A DNA stretch of 7,731 nucleotides from Chloroflexota bacterium (GTDB lineage: Bacteria > Chloroflexota > Limnocylindria > QHBO01). The position numbers and the translations under genes were made by a program. Below the pieces are notes generated by a model. That model was not told the DNA's origin. It ran no database searches and saw nothing but the letters and a program-made list of their open reading frames with translations. The stretch lies in contig JACCWY010000230.1 of NCBI GenBank assembly GCA_013697395.1, forward strand, positions 1 to 7,731. Direction: 5' to 3'. Shown here piece by piece: positions 1 to 4,676 of this stretch. Position 1 is the stretch's first letter, and every line of letters starts with the position of its first letter.

Positions 1-365
1 AGCGCGATGGCCAGGAGTCGCAGCGCCAGCCCGGCGCCGTTCAGGAGCGTTTCGGAGCCGATGCGGAGCGCTCCGATGGCAATGGCGGGCGGACCAAGCT
101 GCTCCGCCGCGAACACGACGTTGACGATCGCGATCGCGACCGCGACCACGCCGACCAGCCACGCGCGGCCGAGGAGGGCACCGACCGGGATGCCCGCCGC
201 CGGCAGCAGGGCAACCAGCGCAGCCAGGACCAGCGCCGCGGTCACGCCATCGAGGGAGGCAAAGAGCGCTATCAGCAGGATCAGCGCCGCCACCAGCTTC
301 GCGACCGGGTTGGCACGCGCCAGTGGGGCGCCGGGGTCGGGGATGATCGGAGTCACGAGCCGCAT
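1..365 (-). CDS. ykoC: ECF transporter transmembrane (T) component, EcfT/CbiQ family, C-terminus beyond window
   Basis: This is the membrane-spanning coupling subunit of an energy-coupling factor importer, which links the ATPases to the substrate-binding S protein. Only the first 121 residues are present; the gene runs off the left edge. Near the N-terminus it has the family pattern of a Pro-rich start followed by 'LARANPVAKL' (residues 15-24), then long hydrophobic stretches at about 25-57 and 65-88, and the conserved 'GLALRLLAIA' segment at 112-121 that precedes the coupling helices in EcfT proteins. The ATG shares its A with the TGA of the upstream ATPase gene (TGATG), so translation is probably coupled. 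The family call rests on these motifs, the hydrophobic profile and the position after an S and an A gene. The symbol follows the Bacillus subtilis YkoEDC arrangement and is by context. The cytoplasmic coupling region that carries the diagnostic Ala-Arg-Gly motifs lies outside the window. Confidence 0.85.
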   Translation of the reverse strand, partial: MRLVTPIIPDPGAPLARANPVAKLVAALILLIALFASLDGVTAALVLAALVALLPAAGIPVGALLGRAWLVGVVAVAIAIVNVVFAAEQLGPPAIAIGALRIGSETLLNGAGLALRLLAIA

Positions 366-1825
366 CAGCGGGCGGCCCCCAGCTGGAAGGTTCGGTCGGC
401 GAGGGCTTGGACGAATGCGCGGTCGTGGGAGACGAAGCAGAGCGCCCGCCCGCCATCGCGCAATGCGGCAAGGAGATGGAGCAGCTCGCCCCAGGTTCGT
501 CGATCCTGGCCGAACGTCGGCTCGTCCAGCACGAGCAGCCGCGGCGCGGTCGCCAATGCCGTCGCGACCGACAGGCGCCGCTTCTCACCGCCCGAGAGGG
601 TGAAGGGATTGGCCTCCGCCAGGTGCGACAGGCGCAGGCGCGCCAGCAGATCGTCGGCGCGACGCCGTGCGTTGGCGTCATCGACGCCGATCCGTCGGGG
701 CCCCAGGAGCAGCTCCTCGCGCACCGATGCCGTCAGGAACTGGTGCTCGGGGTCCCCGAACACCGTCCCGACACGACGGGCCAGGTCGCGGGCTGGCCAA
801 CGCGCGATCGGCTCATGCCCACGCCCGGCGGCGAGCGCCTCGCCCGAGATCACCGATCCGGGGCGCGGGCGCAGCAGCCCTGCCACCAGCATCGCCAGCG
901 TCGACTTGCCGCTCCCGTTGGGCCCGACGATTCCGAGGGCCTCGGCCGACCGCACGGTGAGGTCGACGTTGCTGACGGCGTCGACGGTTGCGCCGGGATA
1001 GCGGAACGTGGCGTGCTCGGCGATGACGAGGGTCTCGGTCGCTGGCCGGTCCCGACGTGGCGGCGCGGCCGGCGGGCGATCCGGGATCCACACCCCCGCG
1101 TCGGCCAGGCGGCCTGCGTCGTCGCGGAAGACGTCGCGCGGTGACCCGTCGGCGAGGACGCCACCACCGCCGGCGATGACGACCACCCGATCGATCAGCG
1201 GCAACGACTCGTCCACCCGGTGCTCGACGAGGACGAGGGTCGCGCCCAGGCGTTCCAGCACGCGCGCGAGCACGGCGCGCACCTCTGTCGCGCCGTCCGG
1301 ATCGAGGTTGGCCGTCGGCTCGTCCAGCATGAGCAGCCCCGGCCGCAATGCCAGCGTGCCGGCCAGCGCGAGGCGCTGCTGCTCCCCGCCCGACAGCGCA
1401 TGGGTCGGCCGATCGCGCCCGTACGGAAAATCGACGGCCGCGAGGGCCGCATCCACGCGGGGCCAGATGCCATCGCCGGGAACGCAGCGGTTCTCGAGGC
1501 CGAAGGCGATGTCGTCTCCCGCTCGGCCCATGATGATCTGTGACTCGGGGTCCTGGAAGAGGAGTCCGGTCCGATCGCGCGCCTCGCGCGGATCGCGCCC
1601 GTCGACGAGGAGCTCGCCCTCGGTGTCGACGACGGACGGATCGACCAGGCCCGCGAGCGCCGTCAGCAGCGTCGACTTGCCCGCTCCCGACGCGCCGAGC
1701 AGCAGCACTCGCTCGCCGGCATCGATCGTCAGGTCCAGGCCGCGTACCGCCCACTCGCGACGTCCGGGATGACGCAGGCCCCAGCCTCGGGCCTCGATGC
1801 GTGCCGGCCGCGTCCCGTCCGCCAT
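365..1825 (-). CDS. ykoD: ECF transporter double ATPase (two fused ABC domains), YkoD-like
   Basis: This 486-residue protein is the ATP-hydrolysing unit of the importer and carries two complete ABC domains in one chain, so it can stand in for the EcfA/EcfA' pair. Domain 1 has Walker A 'GASGAGKST' (44-52), Q-loop Gln91 in 'FQDPESQ', signature 'LSGGEQQ' (144-150), Walker B 'LLMLDEP' with Glu169, and switch His202. Domain 2 has Walker A 'GPNGSGKST' (301-309), signature 'LSGGEKRR' (410-417), Walker B 'LLVLDEP' with Glu435, and switch His467. A Pro/Arg-rich linker at about 247-262 joins them. In domain 2 the usual Q-loop Gln is Gly357 ('FGDPEHQ'). I chose the ATG at 1825 because the domain begins directly after it and the open frame further upstream overlaps ykoE. 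No clear Shine-Dalgarno precedes this ATG, 28 bases after the ykoE stop, which suggests coupling. Family assignment is secure; the thiamine or HMP substrate is inferred from the operon. Confidence 0.94.
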   Translation of the reverse strand: MADGTRPARIEARGWGLRHPGRREWAVRGLDLTIDAGERVLLLGASGAGKSTLLTALAGLVDPSVVDTEGELLVDGRDPREARDRTGLLFQDPESQIIMGRAGDDIAFGLENRCVPGDGIWPRVDAALAAVDFPYGRDRPTHALSGGEQQRLALAGTLALRPGLLMLDEPTANLDPDGATEVRAVLARVLERLGATLVLVEHRVDESLPLIDRVVVIAGGGGVLADGSPRDVFRDDAGRLADAGVWIPDRPPAAPPRRDRPATETLVIAEHATFRYPGATVDAVSNVDLTVRSAEALGIVGPNGSGKSTLAMLVAGLLRPRPGSVISGEALAAGRGHEPIARWPARDLARRVGTVFGDPEHQFLTASVREELLLGPRRIGVDDANARRRADDLLARLRLSHLAEANPFTLSGGEKRRLSVATALATAPRLLVLDEPTFGQDRRTWGELLHLLAALRDGGRALCFVSHDRAFVQALADRTFQLGAAR

Positions 1826-1853
1826 TGCCGGCCCATTGTGGTGGCTCGCCGCG

Positions 1854-2450
1854 TCACACCTCGCGCTGATCGCGCCCCGCCGCGAAGTCGCGCAGCACGC
1901 CGGTGGCGACGAGCGCACCGAGGAGAAGCCACCCGCCGACGCCCGCCACGAGCGCGCCGCTCGCGACCGAAGCGATGCCATAGACGCCCCACACCGCGAC
2001 GTCCGCGTCGGGGTAGTAGACGAGAACGTCGTGCGGCGTCGCGAACATGCCCGACAGGGCGCCGGCCAGGACTGCGAACGGCAGCGTCCAGCGCCGGTAC
2101 AGGCCGATGGCGAAGCCCAGCTCCGCGCCCGCGCCCTGGATTGCCCCCGATACGAGGGCGTCGGCCCCGTACGGAGAGCCGAGCAGGACCGAGACGGCGG
2201 CAGACACCAGCCCACCGAAGAATGCCGCGCCGGGCCGCCGCACGATCAGGCCGACGAGGACTGCGGGCAGCAGCCATAGCCCGTTCATGATCGCCTGGGC
2301 GGGTGGCAGGAATGCGAAGGCCGGCACGGTGGCGGCGGCGAGCCCGTTCCACGCCAGGAACGCGACGCCGAAGGCGACCGCGACGGCCGCGGCCACGACG
2401 ATGTCAACGATGCGCCAGCCGCCGCCGGGGCCGGTGGCGGGTGTGGTCAT
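1854..2450 (-). CDS. ykoE: YkoE-family ECF transporter substrate-binding (S) component, thiamine/HMP
   Basis: This 198-residue integral membrane protein binds the vitamin for the ECF importer. It has about six hydrophobic segments (roughly 16-38, 43-70, 74-91, 96-117, 122-137 and 152-183). Recognisable YkoE features are Trp34 near the end of helix 1, 'NGLWLLP' (56-62), 'RRPGAA' (71-76), 'IQGAGAELGFA' (104-114) and 'YRRW' (118-121). In B. subtilis, YkoE is the S subunit of the riboswitch-controlled YkoEDC transporter for thiamine or its hydroxymethylpyrimidine moiety; the same S-A-T gene order follows here. The ATG overlaps the kinase stop codon (ATGA), and a purine-rich ribosome binding site lies inside the end of the kinase gene. 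The operon sits behind a TPP riboswitch, which supports a thiamine-related substrate. Which of thiamine, HMP or both is carried cannot be read from the sequence. Confidence 0.9.
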   Translation of the reverse strand: MTTPATGPGGGWRIVDIVVAAAVAVAFGVAFLAWNGLAAATVPAFAFLPPAQAIMNGLWLLPAVLVGLIVRRPGAAFFGGLVSAAVSVLLGSPYGADALVSGAIQGAGAELGFAIGLYRRWTLPFAVLAGALSGMFATPHDVLVYYPDADVAVWGVYGIASVASGALVAGVGGWLLLGALVATGVLRDFAAGRDQREV

Positions 2451-3100
2451 GTGCCCTCTCCTCTCAGCGCGGTCTCGACGACGAGGAGCGTCCCACGCTC
2501 GAGATGGACCGACGCGGGCGCCCTCGCGACCTCGTTCGAGAGGCCGCGCGAACGCCCCATCCGCAGCAAGGCCCCCTCGAGCGGCCAGCGCAGTCCGTCG
2601 GTCGTGACGCCGGCCGCGTCGCCGCCGACCGGCAGCAGCGTCACGACGTCGTGCACGGCCCCACCGAGGTCGAGCGACGAGCCCCCGTGGAGCGCGCGCA
2701 CCTGGGTCTTCCCCCGCACGGCGCGGAGGTCGCGTCCGGCCAGTGCCGGGTCCGCCAGCAGCAGGACGTTGGCGAGCCCGTGGTCGACGCGAGACCCGCC
2801 GAAGGCCCCCAGCAGCACGACCTCGGTCGCTCCCGCCGCCCAGGCGGCCTCGACGGCCAGCTCCGTGTCGGACGCCTCCTTGTCGGCCGGATGGTGCTCG
2901 ACCACGACGCCCGCGTCGGCGATGCGGTCGACGAGCGACGGCTCCACCGAGTCGAGATCCCCGATGAGCCGATCCGGCCGGCGCCCCAGCCGCTCGAGCG
3001 AGCGAGCACCACCGTCGGCCGCGAAGACGAGGCCCGCACGGTCGAGCCATGCCGAGTCCATCGGGTCGAGGTCTCCGGACGCCACGACGACCACCTTCAT
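2447..3100 (-). CDS. thiN: thiamine pyrophosphokinase (thiamine diphosphokinase)
   Basis: This 217-residue cytosolic enzyme transfers pyrophosphate from ATP to thiamine to give TPP, the active cofactor. The N-terminal catalytic domain shows 'ADGGA' (28-32), 'GDLDS' (47-51, metal and pyrophosphate binding), 'PADKEASDTELA' (71-82) and 'GGSRVDHGLAN' (101-111), all hallmarks of the family. The C-terminal thiamine-binding beta domain has 'TTDGLRWPLEG' (166-176) and 'GLSNE' (186-190). Length is normal for a bacterial enzyme. The start at 3100 is fixed by GGAGG six bases upstream; the frame is open back to 3202 but that stretch overlaps the riboswitch. It is the first gene of the operon, directly behind the TPP riboswitch, so the enzyme's own product is expected to control its synthesis and that of the importer downstream. 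Confidence 0.95.
   Translation of the reverse strand: MKVVVVASGDLDPMDSAWLDRAGLVFAADGGARSLERLGRRPDRLIGDLDSVEPSLVDRIADAGVVVEHHPADKEASDTELAVEAAWAAGATEVVLLGAFGGSRVDHGLANVLLLADPALAGRDLRAVRGKTQVRALHGGSSLDLGGAVHDVVTLLPVGGDAAGVTTDGLRWPLEGALLRMGRSRGLSNEVARAPASVHLERGTLLVVETALRGEGT
2454..2463 (-). promoter_or_regulatory. ribosome binding site of ykoE
   Basis: The purine run AGGAGAGGG lies inside the last codons of the kinase gene and ends 3 bases before the ykoE ATG; its GGAG core is about 7 bases from the start. This supports the ATGA-overlap start at 2450 and independent loading of ribosomes on ykoE in addition to coupling. Confidence 0.75.
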
Positions 3101-3102
3101 CG

Positions 3103-3128
3103 GCTTCCTCCGCATCTGCCCCGGAAGC
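3103..3128 (-). promoter_or_regulatory. candidate Shine-Dalgarno-sequestering hairpin (riboswitch expression platform)
   Basis: In the leader RNA, GCTTCC (3128-3123) is perfectly complementary to GGAAGC (3108-3103) across a 14-base loop. The stem covers the last two G of the GGAGG site and the spacer before the start codon, and could extend by two pairs past a bulged C. No U-run or strong terminator hairpin is seen between the riboswitch and the gene, so translational control fits better than transcription termination. The pairing is seen in the sequence; the regulatory role is inferred. Confidence 0.5.
3107..3111 (-). promoter_or_regulatory. ribosome binding site of thiN
   Basis: GGAGG stands 6 bases upstream of the ATG at 3100. 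It decides the start against the more upstream in-frame ATGs at 3115 and 3202. Part of it is inside a hairpin (3103-3128), which links it to the riboswitch. Confidence 0.85.
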
Positions 3129-3183
3129 GACGAACGGCGCGCCCGGGCATCGAGACTCGTGGGGGCGCCGCGGCGGGCTGCTT

Positions 3184-3275
3184 CGACTTCCTTCGCCGGC
3201 ATGACCCGGATCAGGTTCGAGGGTCAGCGGACGCCGCGGCGTCCACACTCTCAGCGCTGTCGCGCTCCCCTGTCG
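3184..3275 (-). promoter_or_regulatory. TPP riboswitch (THI element)
   Basis: The leader of the thiamine operon carries a TPP-sensing aptamer that is expected to lower expression when TPP is plentiful. Read on the minus strand it contains GGGGAGC (3270-3264), hairpin AGCGC-GACA-GCGCT (3266-3253), the conserved CTGAGA (3254-3249), a variable stem GGACGCC/GGCGTCC (3244-3229), the diagnostic GAACCTGATCCGG (3218-3206), CATGCCGGC (3204-3196) and GAAGGAAG. The closing P1 stem is CGAC (3275-3272) with GTCG (3187-3184). All core THI-box positions known from thiM and thiC leaders can be aligned by eye. It ends 83 bases before the kinase start, leaving room for an expression platform. Confidence 0.96.
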
Positions 3276-3294
3276 TTTCTGGAACTGTCCGTCC

Positions 3295-3323
3295 AGCCTA
3301 GCACGCCACCTAGAATCGGTCGA
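3295..3323 (-). promoter_or_regulatory. candidate promoter of the thiamine operon
   Basis: On the minus strand TCGACC (3323-3318; four of six matches to TTGACA) is followed after 17 bases by TAGGCT (3300-3295), a TANNNT-type -10. Transcription would begin near 3288, about a dozen bases before the riboswitch P1 stem. The match is modest and GC-rich genomes give chance hits, but the position is right. Confidence 0.4.
3311..3316 (+). promoter_or_regulatory. candidate -10 box for a leaderless ybaK transcript
   Basis: TAGAAT ends 6 bases before the ATG at 3323, so a transcript started at normal distance would begin at or very near the A of the start codon. No Shine-Dalgarno is present before this ATG, which agrees with leaderless translation. 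No convincing -35 is visible at 17 to 18 bases. Confidence 0.5.
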
Positions 3324-3802
3324 TGCACCCGAACGTCGCTCGCATCGTGGAGACGGCCCGCGCCGCCGGCCTCGAGATCGAGGTCACGCGTTTTCCGGAG
3401 GGCACGCGTACCGCCGCCGACGCGGCCCGGGCAGTGGGGTGCACGGTCGCCCAGATCGTCAAGTCGCTCGTGTTCATGGCCGATGGGACGGCCGTGGTCG
3501 CGCTCGTCTCCGGCGCGAACCGGGTCGATGCGGCGAAGCTCGCGGTGGCGGTCGGTGCCGGCGCGGTGCGGCGCGCGGACGGGGACGAGGCGCGCTCGGC
3601 CACCGGCGTGGCGATCGGCGGCGTGCCGCCGTTCGGGCATGCACGCCCGATCGCGATCGTCGTCGACCGAGATCTGATGATGCACGACCGCGTGTGGGCC
3701 GCCGCCGGTCTGCCGGACGCCGTGTTTCCCATCGGGCCCGACGCCCTCGTGTCGGTCAGCGGCGGCCGGGTGGCCAACCTGGCCGAGTCGCCCACGGGCT
3801 GA
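3323..3802 (+). CDS. YbaK/ProX-family aminoacyl-tRNA deacylase (tRNA editing domain)
   Basis: This 159-residue single-domain protein belongs to the YbaK/EbsC group, freestanding editing enzymes that hydrolyse mischarged tRNAs such as Cys-tRNA(Pro) or Ala-tRNA(Pro) in the cytosol. The N-terminal segment 'VTRFPEGTRTAADAA' (21-35) matches the family's opening strand and helix. 'VAQIVKSLVF' (42-51) holds the conserved catalytic-site Lys47. 'GVAIGGVPPFGH' (95-106) is the Gly-rich loop that shapes the pocket. 'PDAVFPIG' (131-138) lies near the usual end. The start is the only ATG consistent with the domain and with a -10 box immediately upstream. The next gene follows after 3 bases, so the two probably form an operon. 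Which mischarged tRNA is edited cannot be decided, so no gene symbol is given. Confidence 0.9.
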   Translation: MHPNVARIVETARAAGLEIEVTRFPEGTRTAADAARAVGCTVAQIVKSLVFMADGTAVVALVSGANRVDAAKLAVAVGAGAVRRADGDEARSATGVAIGGVPPFGHARPIAIVVDRDLMMHDRVWAAAGLPDAVFPIGPDALVSVSGGRVANLAESPTG

Positions 3803-3805
3803 GGC

Positions 3806-4552
3806 ATGCCGATCGGGTTCGCATTCGCGGGTCTCGTCGTCGCCGGGATGCTGCTCGCGGTGGTCTCCCTGATCGGTCTGCGCGCGGCGGGAGCGCGTCC
3901 GAACGTCGGTCGGCGACTGGCCGGCCCACCCCAGGTCAAGGTCGGACGCCTGCTGTCGGATGGCGCACTCCCCGAGCGAGCGGTCCGCGTTTCCGGTCGG
4001 GTCCGCTGCCGCGACCCGCTCGAGATGGGCGGCGGCGAGCGCCTGGTCGCCTTCCATCGCGACGTCGAGGTCCTGGTCGGGACCACGTGGCGCAGCATCG
4101 AGCGGCTGCGCGAGACCCGCTCGTTCGACCTGTGGGATCACGATGGCTCGCTGCCGGTCGATCCTGCGCAGGCAGCGGAGCCCCTCGTCGTCATTCCCAA
4201 GGTCTGGCGTGGCGCGGCGGCCGAGCTCGAGGAGCCGCACGCCTCGGCCGTCGCCCGACTCGTGGAGCGCAACGGACCCGCCACGGAGGCGCGGGCGATC
4301 ACGCGTGTCATCAACGTGACCGATCACCTCCTGATCCTGGCTCGTGCGAAGCGAGACGGGGCCGGCCGCGCCTTCCTCGAGCCGCCCGAGGGCGGCTACC
4401 TCATCACGAACATGGAGCTCGACGACGCGATGCGGCTGCTGGGAGGGCGCAATCGGCGCCTCGTGACCCTCGGCGTCCTCGGTCTGGGCGTCGCCGTCGC
4501 GCTCCTCGCCGTCGGCGGCATCGGCGCATTCCTGAGCGCGCTGCTCTCCTGA
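3806..4552 (+). CDS. membrane protein with two terminal helices and a GIDE-like central region
   Basis: This 248-residue protein has one hydrophobic helix at each end (about 4-25 and 219-246) and a soluble region of about 190 residues between them. The middle resembles the GIDE/MULAN-type domain: a 'VSGRV' start (62-66), 'FHRDVEVL' (83-90), 'SFDLWDHDGSLPVDP' (106-120) fitting the 'F.l.D..G.v.v.P' pattern, 'VTDHLLILARAKRD' (171-184) fitting the 'pGd.lyvlG.a' strand, and 'GGYLITNMELDDAMRLL' (196-212) ahead of the last helix. No RING finger is present, as expected for a prokaryotic member. The homology is by eye and no biochemical role is claimed. It starts 3 bases after the deacylase stop; GAGG touches the start codon at very short spacing, so translational coupling is likely. 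Confidence 0.7.
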   Translation: MPIGFAFAGLVVAGMLLAVVSLIGLRAAGARPNVGRRLAGPPQVKVGRLLSDGALPERAVRVSGRVRCRDPLEMGGGERLVAFHRDVEVLVGTTWRSIERLRETRSFDLWDHDGSLPVDPAQAAEPLVVIPKVWRGAAAELEEPHASAVARLVERNGPATEARAITRVINVTDHLLILARAKRDGAGRAFLEPPEGGYLITNMELDDAMRLLGGRNRRLVTLGVLGLGVAVALLAVGGIGAFLSALLS

Positions 4553-4564
4553 AGATGGGCGGGG

Positions 4565-4583
4565 GTACGGGGCCGACCCGTAC
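4565..4583 (+). terminator. hairpin after the membrane-protein gene, possible terminator
   Basis: GTACGGG (4565-4571) and CCCGTAC (4577-4583) form a perfect 7-bp stem with a 5-base loop, 12 bases after the stop codon. No T-run follows, so it is not a classical intrinsic terminator. It could end transcription by another route, protect the mRNA 3' end, or be a protein binding site. Confidence 0.4.
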
Positions 4584-4617
4584 GAACGAGCGACTCGCGC
4601 TGCCGACCCACCGTTTC

Positions 4618-4623
4618 TAGCAT
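4618..4623 (+). promoter_or_regulatory. possible -10 box of the multi-GAF GGDEF gene
   Basis: TAGCAT fits the TANNAT pattern and stands in the slightly less GC-rich part of the gap, 53 bases before the likely start. No good -35 hexamer is found at 16 to 19 bases. This is a weak, position-based call. Confidence 0.25.
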
Positions 4624-4659
4624 CGGCTGCACGGCACCTACCGAAAGCTCCATCTGGAT

Positions 4660-4669
4660 CCGAGCTCGG
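4660..4669. other. 10-bp perfect palindrome just upstream of the GGDEF gene start
   Basis: CCGAGCTCGG is fully self-complementary and lies 7 bases before the ATG at 4677. It could be an operator or a chance palindrome in GC-rich DNA. The adjacent gene encodes a protein with an N-terminal HTH, which makes autoregulation possible but unproven. Confidence 0.25.
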
Positions 4670-4676
4670 TGGACCG

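Noticed and set aside
407..1144. 245-codon plus-strand frame opposite the double ATPase
   Set aside because: The minus strand here encodes intact ABC motifs; the plus-strand product shows no family features.
1826..2215. N-terminal extension of the double ATPase up to 2215
   Set aside because: The extension overlaps most of ykoE in another frame, is Arg/Ser-rich and unrelated to ABC proteins; the ATPase fold begins right after the ATG at 1825.
3101..3202. Extended thiN start at 3202 or 3115
   Set aside because: The extra residues do not resemble the kinase family, the frame would enter the TPP riboswitch, and GGAGG is correctly spaced only for the ATG at 3100.
3229..3244. 16-bp perfect palindrome considered as a separate operator
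   Set aside because: It lies exactly where the variable stem of the TPP aptamer is expected, so it is explained as part of the riboswitch.
2303..3301. 332-codon plus-strand frame across ykoE, thiN and the riboswitch
   Set aside because: It is Arg/Pro-rich, overlaps well-supported minus-strand genes and the aptamer, and has no domain.
3251..4327. 358-codon open frame on the minus strand opposite the deacylase and membrane-protein genes
   Set aside because: It is Arg/Asp/His-rich with no recognisable domain, covers two supported plus-strand genes and ends inside the riboswitch.
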